DNA of 64,000 bases, from assembly GCA_037445225.1 (NCBI GenBank), contig JBBIKW010000017.1, positions 16,015 through 80,014 of the forward strand. The letters are read 5' to 3'. Below are positions 44,622-52,579 of the stretch, in pieces. The notes beneath the pieces are model-generated. The model was not told the DNA's origin and ran no database searches. It saw nothing but the letters and a program-made list of their open reading frames with translations. The translations under genes were made by a program, and so were the position numbers. This stretch comes from M3007 sp037445225. Its GTDB lineage: Bacteria > Bacteroidota > Bacteroidia > Chitinophagales > Saprospiraceae. Within the stretch, counting starts at the first letter, position 1. Each line of letters begins with the position of its first letter.

Positions 44622-45773
44622 CTATTTTGCTGTTCGGCGAACCAGTTGACCATTGGGCAAGATGTCGAGCGGGGTGTCGGGAAAGTCAGCTCGAGTGAGG
44701 TTTTGCAACACTTGAATGACGCGGTTTTGTGGGTCGCGCTTAGGGCCATGGTGCTTTTGCTGGTAGGTAGCGACGATATACCCAGAGTGGAAGCGCCCTT
44801 GTTCATCGAGGTCGACGACCAGCAGCGGAGCAATGCCGGCAGGCCCGGCCAGACTAAAGCGTCCATAGGTGCAAAAGTTGCCCAGACTGTAGGCGATAAG
44901 GCGATCCTTGTATAGCTCGAGGGCACGGGTAACGTGGGGCCCGTGCCCCAAGACCAGGTCTGCGCCGGCATCGATAACAGCGTGAGCAAAGGCGTATACG
45001 TCGCCGCGATTTTCTCCGTGAAAATATTCTGTCTTTCGGGGGACGCGTTGGTGAGCGGCACCCTCTGCACCGCCGTGAAAAGAGACCACTACAAAGTCTG
45101 CTCGGGTTTTTAACTCGCGCACGATCTGCTGGGCCCGTGCCAGATCGCGCAGATCGCAAGTGCCGCTGTTGGGTGCGAACGCACAGAACCCCCATCGCTT
45201 ACCTGCGCGCTCGAGTACGGCGGTCTCGTCGGTGCCTATAAGACCGACGTAGGCTATCCCTGCCTGATGCAACGTTCGCTTGGTTTGCTCTCGACCTTCG
45301 GGGCCGAAGTCGCCCGAGTGGTTGTTGGCCAAGCTGAGCACGTCAAAGCCCGCGTCTACTAAATGCCGCACGTACCGCGCCGGCGTTCGGAAAATGTAGC
45401 ACACGGAAGAGTCTTTGCACGACTTCGGACGGCCGCCCTGGTCGAACAAGGTGCCTTCGAGATTGCCAAAGGTAATGTCGGCTCGGCTGAGTTCATCGCG
45501 CACCTCGCTCAAAAGAGCAGCGCCATCGTTGGGCGGCAAATAGGCCGAAGAAGGGTAGTTTGTGCCCAACATGATATCACCTACCCCCGCTATGCGATAC
45601 TGGCGCAAAGGTGGCGCAGACGTATCCGGTACAGCGGTCGATGTGATTTCTTGCCCTTGCGGCAATGGAAAAGACATCCCCTGAAAAAGATACAGCAGCA
45701 AGAGCGGAAACGCCAACAGGATCCTCGCCTTCGGGCAGAAGCCTATGGTCTGAATACGTGTGTGCATCGGCAT
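44622..45773 (-). CDS. CapA-family metallophosphatase-like protein
   Basis: A 383-residue secreted or membrane-anchored protein related to PgsA/CapA of poly-gamma-glutamate synthesis. After a hydrophobic N-terminus (ARILLAFPLLLLYLFQG) comes the metallophosphatase-like fold with GVGDIMLG, GNLEGTLFD, LSLANNHSGDFG, FHGGAEGAAH and VLGHGPHV. CapA relatives are found in many bacteria without capsule loci, and the function is often unknown. The ATG at 45773 is preferred to a TTG farther upstream. It lies 87 bases downstream of the methyltransferase gene stop on the same strand. Confidence 0.88.
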   Translation of the reverse strand: MPMHTRIQTIGFCPKARILLAFPLLLLYLFQGMSFPLPQGQEITSTAVPDTSAPPLRQYRIAGVGDIMLGTNYPSSAYLPPNDGAALLSEVRDELSRADITFGNLEGTLFDQGGRPKSCKDSSVCYIFRTPARYVRHLVDAGFDVLSLANNHSGDFGPEGREQTKRTLHQAGIAYVGLIGTDETAVLERAGKRWGFCAFAPNSGTCDLRDLARAQQIVRELKTRADFVVVSFHGGAEGAAHQRVPRKTEYFHGENRGDVYAFAHAVIDAGADLVLGHGPHVTRALELYKDRLIAYSLGNFCTYGRFSLAGPAGIAPLLVVDLDEQGRFHSGYIVATYQQKHHGPKRDPQNRVIQVLQNLTRADFPDTPLDILPNGQLVRRTAK

Positions 45774-45860
45774 GTTTTTTATTGGTACATTGCTGATCAA
45801 ATTTGTTACTATAGGAGTGCCTACCTGAGAAAAGAGGCGCCGGCAAGGCCCCTTAAGGGC

Positions 45861-46607
45861 CTACTTTTTCTGCGTCTTTCCAAAGCTCCCCCAAGAGTGG
45901 GCAGTGTCTGTGCCCAATAGAAAGATAGTAGGTATTGCCCGAATACTGACGTGTGTTTCGCGCCAAGACCCCACCGGCAGGGTGCGAACAAATGCCTGCG
46001 CACCCGTTAAGTCTTGAGCGAGGCACACTGATGTTTGCACCTGAAGGGTTTTTAATAGGACTTCAAATGTCCAGGGAGTGCGATAGGGGGTCTCCATAAA
46101 CATTTGGGTCTGGTGCCGCTGATACGCCCACTGCTCTAGTTGTCGCAGCTGACGCACGAGCTCTGGCCGTTTGGCGGACAAATATCCGTGAAAGGCGAAC
46201 GCCTGTCCGTTGAGTCCTGAAGCCATGAGCGCCAAAAGGATGGCGGATGGCCCTACCAGCGGAACGACAGGTACCTGGAGGTGGTGTGCCAAAGCCACCA
46301 CAGCAGCGCCGGGATCGGCAACCCCGGGGCATCCGGCTTCCGATAGCAATCCTACGTCGCGCCCTTGACGGACCGCTTGCTCAAAGAGCGCGCGCCCCTC
46401 CGACGTCAGATTGCCCTCTCGGTCCAACTCCACAAACATCAGGGCACCTATCGGCTGCAGTGGGCCCACCTGTCTGATGAAGTGCCGAGCCGTCTTAGCC
46501 CGCTCAACAATAAACACATCCAGTCGCCGAACAATGTCCAGCACACGAGGGGTCAAAGTGTCTAGAGCACCCTCTGAAATAGGAGTCGGTATCAGGTAAA
46601 GGGCCAA
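45861..46607 (-). CDS. rsmI: SAM-dependent methyltransferase, RsmI-like (tetrapyrrole methylase fold)
   Basis: A protein of the RsmI family, which 2'-O-methylates C1402 of 16S rRNA. It contains ALYLIPTPISEGALDTL, GLLSEAGCPGVADPG and FHGYLSAKRPELV. The usual N-terminus begins at the LYLIPTP segment. The upstream TTG at 46634 overlaps the -7 element at 46632-46639 and cannot be transcribed as a start, so the TTG at 46607 (248 residues) is likely used. The lack of the canonical VGTPIGNLxD form places it in the shorter RsmI-like group, so the exact target is uncertain. Confidence 0.85.
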   Translation of the reverse strand: MALYLIPTPISEGALDTLTPRVLDIVRRLDVFIVERAKTARHFIRQVGPLQPIGALMFVELDREGNLTSEGRALFEQAVRQGRDVGLLSEAGCPGVADPGAAVVALAHHLQVPVVPLVGPSAILLALMASGLNGQAFAFHGYLSAKRPELVRQLRQLEQWAYQRHQTQMFMETPYRTPWTFEVLLKTLQVQTSVCLAQDLTGAQAFVRTLPVGSWRETHVSIRAIPTIFLLGTDTAHSWGSFGKTQKK

Positions 46608-46631
46608 TGCAGCTTTTCCGATAAGAACGCC

Positions 46632-46666
46632 CAAAAGTACAAGCCTGTCGCCGATTTGTACTTTTG
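46632..46666. promoter_or_regulatory. Symmetrical divergent promoters (rsmI-like and scpA)
   Basis: Two TACTTTTG -7 elements face outward: 46632-46639 on the minus strand and 46659-46666 on the plus strand. They form an 11-bp perfect inverted repeat, CAAAAGTACAA and TTGTACTTTTG, with 13 bases between. The two transcripts would start about 45 bases apart and both leaders would be 20 bases or less. Confidence 0.7.
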
Positions 46667-46687
46667 CTCCGCGCTCAAAGCACAGCC

Positions 46688-47449
46688 GTGGACACTTTTA
46701 CCGTAAAACTTCCGGTTTTCGAAGGGCCCTTCGACCTCCTATTGTTCTTCATCGAGCGAGATGAATTGGACATCTATAACATCCCCATTGCCCAGATTAC
46801 CCAAGACTTTTTAAATTATCTGCGCCAGATGCAGTCCATGAATTTGGACGTCGCCTCCGAATTCATTGCCGTAGCCGCCACCCTCATGCGCATCAAAGCC
46901 AAGATGCTCTTGCCGCGCCGAACTTACGACGAAGAGGGCAACGAGATCGACCCGCGCCAAGAGCTCGTCGAGCGGCTCTTGGAATACAAGCGCTACAAGA
47001 GCGTACTCGACGACCTGCGCCGCTTGGAGGAGCTGCGTGCCTTCATGTTTCCGCGCACAGGTGCTGCTGCGGAGCTGAACCAACTGGCGCAAAAAGCCTT
47101 GGCGGATGCAGAATGGGAAACACTATCGACCTACAAGTTGCTGCGCACGTTCGTCCGGCTGATGGAACAAATGGAGGGGCGCCAGCGACAAAAGCGTATC
47201 CACTCCGTCTACGCCTATAGCTACACTGTACAAGGGCAGCGCGAGTACCTGCGCAGCCGGCTTCGCTCCGGCAAACAAACCTCATTCGAAGAAATCTTCC
47301 TCTCTTTGGATAACCGCATCCATGCCATTGTCACGTTTTTGGCGCTCCTAGAAATGCTCAACGCACAGGAAGTGCTCTTGGTGCAGGGCGAAGGAGCCAA
47401 CAACTTCTGGCTCACGCTGCCCGATACTCCTTCTGCTTCGGCTAAATGA
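46688..47449 (+). CDS. scpA: Segregation and condensation protein A
   Basis: Kleisin subunit of the SMC condensin complex, which compacts and segregates the chromosome. It contains the N-terminal helix VFEGPFDLLLFFIERDELDIYNIPIAQITQDF, split here as VFEGPFDLLLFFI and DIYNIPIAQITQDF, and the C-terminal winged helix with AIVTFLALLEMLNAQEV that binds SMC. From the GTG at 46688 (MDTFTVKLPVF) it has 253 residues. An upstream in-frame TTG lies within the -7 element and is excluded. ScpB is not nearby. Confidence 0.93.
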   Translation: MDTFTVKLPVFEGPFDLLLFFIERDELDIYNIPIAQITQDFLNYLRQMQSMNLDVASEFIAVAATLMRIKAKMLLPRRTYDEEGNEIDPRQELVERLLEYKRYKSVLDDLRRLEELRAFMFPRTGAAAELNQLAQKALADAEWETLSTYKLLRTFVRLMEQMEGRQRQKRIHSVYAYSYTVQGQREYLRSRLRSGKQTSFEEIFLSLDNRIHAIVTFLALLEMLNAQEVLLVQGEGANNFWLTLPDTPSASAK

Positions 47450-47498
47450 GCTCCTATCGTTGAAAAGAGTGCGCTGCCCAACGCCTGATAAAATCACC

Positions 47499-47699
47499 TC
47501 AACGGTGCTGGCCGCCCTGCTGTTGAGGAGGACATTTAACGCTTCCGTAGCTGCAAAAGACACAACAGTCGCCCTTTTTAGGCCTCAGTAGTGTCTTGCA
47601 GTGTTCGCATTGATAAAAGTACTGGCAACTATCGGTAGGCATTGTCTCTTCTTTCTGATGCTTGCATTGAGGACAAGTGATGACAGACTGAAGTTTCAT
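47499..47699 (-). CDS. GDCCxxC-motif small metal-binding protein
   Basis: A 66-residue protein with eight or more Cys: CPQCKHQ near the N-terminus, YQCEHCKTLL in the middle and GDCCVFCSYGSVKCPP near the C-terminus. The GDCCVFCSYGxxKCPP signature marks a small family that is repeatedly encoded with mercury transport genes. It is probably a zinc/mercury-binding factor. It starts 6 bases after the merTP stop (same strand), so it is the last gene of the metal operon. Confidence 0.85.
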   Translation of the reverse strand: MKLQSVITCPQCKHQKEETMPTDSCQYFYQCEHCKTLLRPKKGDCCVFCSYGSVKCPPQQQGGQHR

Positions 47700-47705
47700 A
47701 TGGCA

Positions 47706-48317
47706 CTATTTCTTTTTTACCTCTGCTCGAACTACGGAATACCCCGTGGTATTGATGGCCGTCTGTATCGCTTCAAGGTGGACTTGCGTTTCGTCAAAAA
47801 TTACTATAGCATTTCCTTTTTCGAAGGATGCTGTCGCTTGGATGACTCCCGGCAAACCGCTTATTGCGCGCTCGATGTGCCGGGCGCATCCTGTACACGT
47901 CATGCCTTCCACAGTGAATTCTACTGTTTGGGCACGTCTCGTGCCTGGAGCAACAGTCCCAGCCGGCTGCGCGGTTTTAGGGTAGAAGACATGGGCATAA
48001 TGCGGAAATGCCAGCATCAGAGCCGCCACTACCGTTACAGCGGCAAGAAAGGCCTTGCTGTGCAAGAAGCGGCTCTTCTTTTCGGCTGTGCATTCGCATG
48101 CTACCCTATCCGCAGGCTTCAGTCGAAAGTACCAGGCTAAGCCGAGCGCAACAACTGTCAAACCGATGAGATAAGGACGGGCCGGCTCCATCCAAGAAAA
48201 GGCAGAGCTCATGCCGCCGATACCCGCTAATACTGCTAAGAGCGGAGTGATGCAGCACAGCGAGGCCGCTAAGGCCGCTAAAAGTCCTGCTCCGACCAAT
48301 GAGTTTTCTCTTTTCAT
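47706..48317 (-). CDS. merTP: Mercuric ion transporter, MerT-MerP fusion
   Basis: A 203-residue inner-membrane transporter fused to a periplasmic-type metal chaperone. It has the Cys pair in helix 1 (C21-C22 in SLCCITPLLAV), a CEC motif (74-76), three hydrophobic helices and a C-terminal HMA domain with GMTCTGCARH (C141, C144). The domain order agrees with MerTP. It overlaps the stop of the arsR gene (ATGA at 48314-48317), so they are translationally coupled. There is no MerA reductase nearby, so the operon may import or handle mercury or another soft metal without the usual detoxification step. Confidence 0.93.
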   Translation of the reverse strand: MKRENSLVGAGLLAALAASLCCITPLLAVLAGIGGMSSAFSWMEPARPYLIGLTVVALGLAWYFRLKPADRVACECTAEKKSRFLHSKAFLAAVTVVAALMLAFPHYAHVFYPKTAQPAGTVAPGTRRAQTVEFTVEGMTCTGCARHIERAISGLPGVIQATASFEKGNAIVIFDETQVHLEAIQTAINTTGYSVVRAEVKKK

Positions 48318-48697
48318 GTACCAGTATTTTTATCTTCCCTCTCTGGTTGCTCAAGGAGCGTAAACAGTGGTTCTAATAGCGGCGCATTCTTGCTATCGAT
48401 CGAATAGAAAATAGTCTGACCTTCGCGCCGCATCTCTATTAGACGGCGGTCTTTCATCTTGCGGAGGTGCTGCGAAACGGCCGAAACACTCATCTCTAAA
48501 ATGTCGCTCAAATCGCACACACATAGCGACTCCTCCCGATACAGGAGATATAGTATCTTGAGCCGTACCTCGTTGCTGCTCAGCTCTAAAAATCCCGCTA
48601 AATCGCTAAAGGTGCTGCGAAGACCTGCTACCTGACGCTTACAGCGCTCGATTTGTTGAATGTCGGCCTGCCTTCTCGTACAAACTTGATCGCCCAT
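48314..48697 (-). CDS. ArsR/SmtB-family metal-sensing repressor
   Basis: A 127-residue winged-helix repressor that releases DNA when soft metal binds. It has the alpha3 metal site S-L-C-V-C-D-L (C59, C61), the HTH VSAVSQHLRKMKDRRL and the wing RREGQTIFYSI. An additional Cys-rich N-terminus (C6, C19) may contribute ligands. The start is the ATG at 48697, which lies 9 bases after the -7 element. A GTG farther up would overlap the promoter. It is first in the operon with merTP and the GDCC gene. Confidence 0.9.
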   Translation of the reverse strand: MGDQVCTRRQADIQQIERCKRQVAGLRSTFSDLAGFLELSSNEVRLKILYLLYREESLCVCDLSDILEMSVSAVSQHLRKMKDRRLIEMRREGQTIFYSIDSKNAPLLEPLFTLLEQPEREDKNTGT

Positions 48698-48705
48698 AAC
48701 GAGCA

Positions 48706-48735
48706 CAAAGGTAACGTTTTCGTTTATTTAAGCAA
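48706..48735 (-). promoter_or_regulatory. Promoter of the metal operon, with -33 and -7 boxes
   Basis: On the minus strand TTG (48733-48735), 19 bases of spacing and TACCTTTG (48706-48713). The transcript would start about 5 bases before the arsR ATG. The sequence TTTAAGC-AA-GCGCTAAA (48727-48743) overlapping the -33 box is an imperfect dyad and a candidate ArsR operator. Confidence 0.65.
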
Positions 48736-48885
48736 GCGCTAAAATAATTTTTTATCACCTACGGAATTTGCTTCGTTCTGTAGCCCGATAGCCTGTCGGT
48801 ATTCAGGAGCAAGAGTTCAGCGGTGGAAAACGCTTCGTCAAGCATTGCCGTGTCGTTTTGCGGCTCGCTCTTTTTCAGTGAACGG

Positions 48886-49143
48886 CTATCCTTTTATGGC
48901 GGCCTTACTTCTTGCTTTTCTGGCGAATAGCCACTCTACAAAGCGCCTGACCAATGGGCCAATGACCAAAACGAACGGCAGCACGGCGGGGTACGCCTTA
49001 GGCACTAGGCTTAGCCAGTTGTATACAAAGTTTTCTGTAGCAAATCCCTGCCGCACTAAGGTGCCGAGGAATGAAACGTAGGTAGATGTTAGCAAGCTGA
49101 TTATCAGCCCGAAAACGGCCAGTTTTTTAAATTCGGTACTCAT
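48886..49143 (-). CDS. DUF2798-like small membrane protein
   Basis: An 85-residue protein with two membrane helices: KLAVFGLIISLLTSTYVSFL and FVYNWLSLVPKAYPAVLPFVLVIGPLV, the latter ending with RRFVEW. This arrangement and the PFVLVIGPLVRR end fit the DUF2798 family, of unknown function. It starts 1 base after the broken membrane protein's stop on the same strand. It may be the last gene of a small operon with the Crp regulator. Confidence 0.75.
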   Translation of the reverse strand: MSTEFKKLAVFGLIISLLTSTYVSFLGTLVRQGFATENFVYNWLSLVPKAYPAVLPFVLVIGPLVRRFVEWLFARKARSKAAIKG

Positions 49144-49144
49144 A

Positions 49145-49752
49145 TCACGCTACTGTGTCGGTTAGTTTTTTATCCCTCATTGCCAGCAGTCTGCTTAGCG
49201 ATATGAAGTGGGTAAATCCCGAGAGCGGAACGCCAAATAGTGGGACCATATAACCAGGGGCAATTGGAGAATGGCATCCATGCCCTTGTCGCCCATGAGG
49301 GTGAGCGTAATGCCTGTGCCCACCGCTACGACGAAGTCGAGCGAGCCGATGATGTTGAAGATGAGGTAGTTCAGCTTGGTGTGTCCAAACAGAAAGACCG
49401 TTAAGCCGAGAAACCCCGAAATAATGTCGCCATAGGCTGCATTGTTGATGAAGGTTTGAGAGAGTACCTAGCTGTGCGAAAGGAAGATCCAGCCGGCAAA
49501 AATTCTCCACGCGTGGAAGAGCGCGATGGCTTTCATTGAAATGGCGCTGCAGAACCGCCTAAACGCTTCATCGAACTGGTGGAGCAGTATCAGACCGAAC
49601 AGTATCAAAACTACTGTTGCTCCAAAAAAGGGATCCGGAATTTGGTTAAAGGCTCCCGTGTACCCTAACAAAAAACTAGCAATGCCCCAAAAAACAACAA
49701 CGAGGGTAGCTCGTTTTTCAAAGTTGTTTTGTTGAACTGCTATTGTTTGCAT
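49145..49752 (-). pseudogene. Broken membrane protein gene (in-frame stop and frameshift)
   Basis: Residues 1-94 from the ATG at 49752 (QQNNFEKRATLVVVFWGI...WRIFAGWIFLSHS) end at a TAG near 49470. The same frame then continues with VLSQTFINNAAYGDIISGF, LNYLIFNIIGSLDFVVAVGTG and DKGMDAILQLPLVI. A frame change near 49230 leads to PLFGVPLSGFTHFISLSRLL and the end at 49145. The whole resembles an intact four- to six-helix membrane protein that occurs in Bacteroidota and has no assigned function. One stop codon and one frameshift disable it, unless sequencing errors are involved. Confidence 0.7.
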
Positions 49753-49774
49753 AAACTTTGAGTTGGTTTATGCA
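49748..49774. promoter_or_regulatory. Palindrome over the start codon of the broken membrane protein gene
   Basis: TGCATAAAC and GTTTATGCA form a perfect 9-bp inverted repeat with a 9-base spacer. The gene's ATG is inside the left arm. On the minus strand GACTTTTG (one mismatch to TAnnTTTG) directly overlaps its right edge. It has the form of an operator for a dimeric regulator, perhaps the Crp protein encoded next to it. Confidence 0.5.
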
Positions 49775-49783
49775 AAAGTCAAG

Positions 49784-49807
49784 GGTAAGTACGGCTTTCC
49801 ACTTACC
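49784..49807. repeat. 7-bp inverted repeat between the crp gene and the broken membrane protein gene
   Basis: GGTAAGT and ACTTACC enclose 10 bases. It lies 13 bases after the crp stop and upstream of the palindrome at 49748-49774. It may be a second operator; T-runs for a terminator are lacking. Confidence 0.4.
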
Positions 49808-49820
49808 AAATGGCAAGAAA

Positions 49821-50408
49821 TCACTTGCGCGAAATTTCTTTTCTAAGTCGGCTCAGCGATGTGTCCGTGATGCCCAGATAGGAGGCGATGTGTTTTAGCG
49901 GAACGTGTTGGAATATGTCGGGTTTTTCCTTTAGGAGTTGTTCATATCGTTGCTCGGCATTCTCGGTGGTCATGGAGATGATTCGCTCTTTAAAGGATAT
50001 AAAACCCTTCACCAGAACAGCTCTTCCAAACTCTATGAATTCGGGTAAGGAGTGAAAGAGCTGTTGAAAGCTCTCGTACTTACCCACCCAAACGCTGCAT
50101 TCCGTTACCGCTTGGATGTTTTCTTTGGAGGGTTTTCGCTGAAAGTACGAGCCTACCTCGAAGACTATTTGTAAAGGTTTGTAGATATCGATGGTTACCT
50201 CATTTCCGGTGGTGTCTAACACGTACGAGCGCATATAACCCTTTTCCAAGAAGATGTAGTCGGAGTTAATTTTTCCTTCTTTAAGGGTGAGGGTATTCTT
50301 AGGGAGGGTAGCGTGTTCAAAATTGTCGGCGATGAGCTTTGCTGCGTAATCCGAGATGGGAAACGTGTCTTTGATGCACTGTACTAGTACTTGTTTGCTG
50401 CCGTTCAT
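49821..50408 (-). CDS. Crp/Fnr-family transcriptional regulator
   Basis: A 195-residue regulator with an N-terminal cyclic-nucleotide-binding-like domain (LKEGKINSDYIFLEKGYMRSYVLD, EVTIDIYKPLQIVFEVGSYF) and a short C-terminal winged helix with HIASYLGITDTSLSRLRKEI. It lacks the Cys residues of FNR oxygen sensors, and its ligand is unknown. This Bacteroidota type often regulates adjacent small membrane proteins. Two dyads lie between it and the next genes on the same strand. Confidence 0.88.
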   Translation of the reverse strand: MNGSKQVLVQCIKDTFPISDYAAKLIADNFEHATLPKNTLTLKEGKINSDYIFLEKGYMRSYVLDTTGNEVTIDIYKPLQIVFEVGSYFQRKPSKENIQAVTECSVWVGKYESFQQLFHSLPEFIEFGRAVLVKGFISFKERIISMTTENAEQRYEQLLKEKPDIFQHVPLKHIASYLGITDTSLSRLRKEISRK

Positions 50409-50462
50409 TTTTCGAGACTGCTGATTTCGAATTATTGAGTAGCAAGCAGAGTGGAGCGGCTC

Positions 50463-51296
50463 TCACCATCGCTTTCGGAGCACCACGCCGACGCCCACGC
50501 TTGTTTTCGACCATCCGAAGAGAGCGCGATCTATCTGAAGAATTGCATCCGTTAGCATTGTCAAGCGCGGCACCCGATTGGTGCGGGGCTGTATCGCCAA
50601 AGTAGGTGTACTTTGCGCCTCGGTATTGCGGGCATTGCGTTTGAGCAGCCGCTGCCAGATGCCGGTGTGGTACATTTCCAGCAGCCCAACCAAGTGGTGA
50701 CTTAGGGGGCGCAGTTCCACTAGCTCAAATCCTATTTTGTCGGCCCATTGGACAAAAGCCTTAGGCTCAATCAGGTATGTGTGGCCAAAGGCGTATGCGC
50801 CCTGTGAAACGAGGTATTCGCGCCGGTAGGCGGGAGCAAGGCGCTGCCACAGATAGTTTACGGGGTCGTACGTAAAGGGGAATTTGCGGTTGGGAAAGGT
50901 CAGAAACACCCATCCGCCGGGGCGCAGTATGCGGTAGATCTCGGCGAGCATGCGCTCGGAGTCGCCAACATGCTCGATAACTTCACACGAAACGACGCCG
51001 TCGAAGCTGTTGTCGGAGTAAGGCAATTGCAAGGCGTCGGCCTTTTCATAGGAGACATTGGGCACGTCGGCGTTCATAGCGCGAGCACAGGCGAGGTCTT
51101 CCTCATTGATGTCGCAGGCCGTCAGGTGTTGGCAGTAGGCAGCCAACAGTCGGTCGTAGTCCCCTTCGCCCGTGCCCAAATTCAGCAGGCAGGTTAGCGC
51201 AGGAACATGCGCTTTAGACGAGGCATAACGCTCTAAGCACTGCTGAATAAAGCGGTAGCGATTTCGGAACGTCGGGAGTAGGAATTTGAGATTCAT
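50463..51296 (-). CDS. Class I SAM-dependent methyltransferase
   Basis: A 277-residue methyltransferase with the AdoMet pocket NLGTGEGDYDRLL, ACDINEEDL, the ADALQLPYSDNSFDGVVSCEVIEHV segment and LRPGGWVFLTFPN. A UbiE/BioC-like Methyltransf_11 fold is clear; the substrate is not. The C-terminal part (about 190-277) has aromatic and basic residues and no family features. Single gene, 64 bases downstream of the PorP/SprF stop. Confidence 0.9.
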   Translation of the reverse strand: MNLKFLLPTFRNRYRFIQQCLERYASSKAHVPALTCLLNLGTGEGDYDRLLAAYCQHLTACDINEEDLACARAMNADVPNVSYEKADALQLPYSDNSFDGVVSCEVIEHVGDSERMLAEIYRILRPGGWVFLTFPNRKFPFTYDPVNYLWQRLAPAYRREYLVSQGAYAFGHTYLIEPKAFVQWADKIGFELVELRPLSHHLVGLLEMYHTGIWQRLLKRNARNTEAQSTPTLAIQPRTNRVPRLTMLTDAILQIDRALFGWSKTSVGVGVVLRKRW

Positions 51297-51359
51297 GTGC
51301 GGCTTTGCTCTGTAGAAAATATCGCGGCTTTCTGGAGGAGATAGAGATACCCTGGCGGC

Positions 51360-52415
51360 TCAGAATCGCGGGCATGTGATGCGCGCGCGTTTTTCGGCTG
51401 GGTGATAGTAGCTGAGCGACAGCTCAAAGGCCCCGCGCGACTGATTGACGCGGGCCAGCGAAGAGGTGGTCACGTCGTAGCTGAGTCCCAGCATCCAGCG
51501 CTCTAATTCGAGCATGACCACAGCCACGAGGGCATCTGTCTGTAGCCCTCTATCCAATCGGTTGACGAGGCGCAACCACGCGCCGGTGCGGAGGGCCAAC
51601 TCATTTCGGTCGTTGTTGGCGTATCGAATGCCTGTGCCTACGGTGGCTTCAAACGCCGGCCCTTGACGCATGAGGAGCAATCCGGGCATGAGGCCCATCG
51701 CCTCGCTCAGCGGCAGCAGGCCGTTGGTGTGCAAGGTCCAGCGGAGGTAGAGGCGCTCTGAAGGGTTGTCGGCCAGCAGCGCTATGTTGGGCCGGTTGAG
51801 GTGGTGCCACGCCACGCCGGCCGTCCAAAATCCGGTGTTTCGGCGAGAGACGGCATACCACATCAACCCGGCGTTGAAATCCCAGTAGGGGTCGGAGTTG
51901 GCCCCGGCGTTGGGCTCTCCGTTCGGTGCGGTCAAGTCGGGCACTTCTCGCTGAGGGTCGAACTGGCGGCTAAACCACAGGCGCCCCCAATCTAAGCTGT
52001 TTTGGCCGAAGCCCCATTGCGCTCCTGCGCTCAGCACGTGTGTCGTTTGGCGCGGCCCACCGCTGAGCCGTTTAAGGAAAGCGCCGCCCAAATGAACCTT
52101 ATTTTGCGAAAAGCGCGCCGTTCCGGCCTCGTCGTGGAGGGCACCGAGGCCCAAAGCAAAAAAATCGTGAGCGCCTACGCCCCAGCGCAGCTCAGCGGCT
52201 GCAGAAAACGTGCGGAATGGCACTGGCGACAACAAACTGCTCCACTGGTCGCGGTAGTTGAGCACAGCACGCCAGCGGCCTTCAAAGGCGCCGACAAGCG
52301 CCGGGTTGAGGTTCCATGGCGAAGCAAAAAACTGGGAGAAGCGCGGATCTTGCCCGCTTGCACCGATAGCCCACGCCATCGCCCATACCCACAAGGTGAA
52401 AAACCGCGATGCCAT
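51360..52415 (-). CDS. PorP/SprF-family type IX secretion outer-membrane protein
   Basis: A 351-residue outer-membrane protein that partners with the T9SS machinery or a large adhesin. It has a signal peptide (MASRFFTLWVWAMAWAIGASG), the family start QDPRFSQFFASPWNLNPALVGAFEGRWRAV (read as QDPRFSQFFASPWNLNPAL and GAFEGRW) and YRDQWSSL, and a series of beta-strands. The ATG at 52415 is 22 bases from the predicted transcription start (-7 element at 52441-52448). A TTG farther upstream is excluded. Usually an adhesin gene is adjacent, and none is here. Confidence 0.92.
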   Translation of the reverse strand: MASRFFTLWVWAMAWAIGASGQDPRFSQFFASPWNLNPALVGAFEGRWRAVLNYRDQWSSLLSPVPFRTFSAAAELRWGVGAHDFFALGLGALHDEAGTARFSQNKVHLGGAFLKRLSGGPRQTTHVLSAGAQWGFGQNSLDWGRLWFSRQFDPQREVPDLTAPNGEPNAGANSDPYWDFNAGLMWYAVSRRNTGFWTAGVAWHHLNRPNIALLADNPSERLYLRWTLHTNGLLPLSEAMGLMPGLLLMRQGPAFEATVGTGIRYANNDRNELALRTGAWLRLVNRLDRGLQTDALVAVVMLELERWMLGLSYDVTTSSLARVNQSRGAFELSLSYYHPAEKRARITCPRF

Positions 52416-52440
52416 AACACTAAGCCGCCTCAGCAACGGC

Positions 52441-52448
52441 CAAAGGTA
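52441..52448 (-). promoter_or_regulatory. -7 promoter element of the PorP/SprF gene
   Basis: TACCTTTG on the minus strand, a perfect match; it lies 26 bases before the ATG at 52415. Confidence 0.6.
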
Positions 52449-52579
52449 AGGCTTATCCCGCTAAGAAGCAGCGACCGGACGGGGGGCCCGGAAAAAACAC
52501 AGCTGCCTTCTCCGCGCAGGTAGGCAGCCGTATCGTTCACGGGATTATCGGTGTCTTTAGGGCGAAGCTCGATGGCGTC

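Noticed and set aside
46664..46687. Longer ScpA start at the TTG at 46664
   Set aside because: It lies in the -7 element itself; the GTG at 46688 begins the family's conserved N-terminus.
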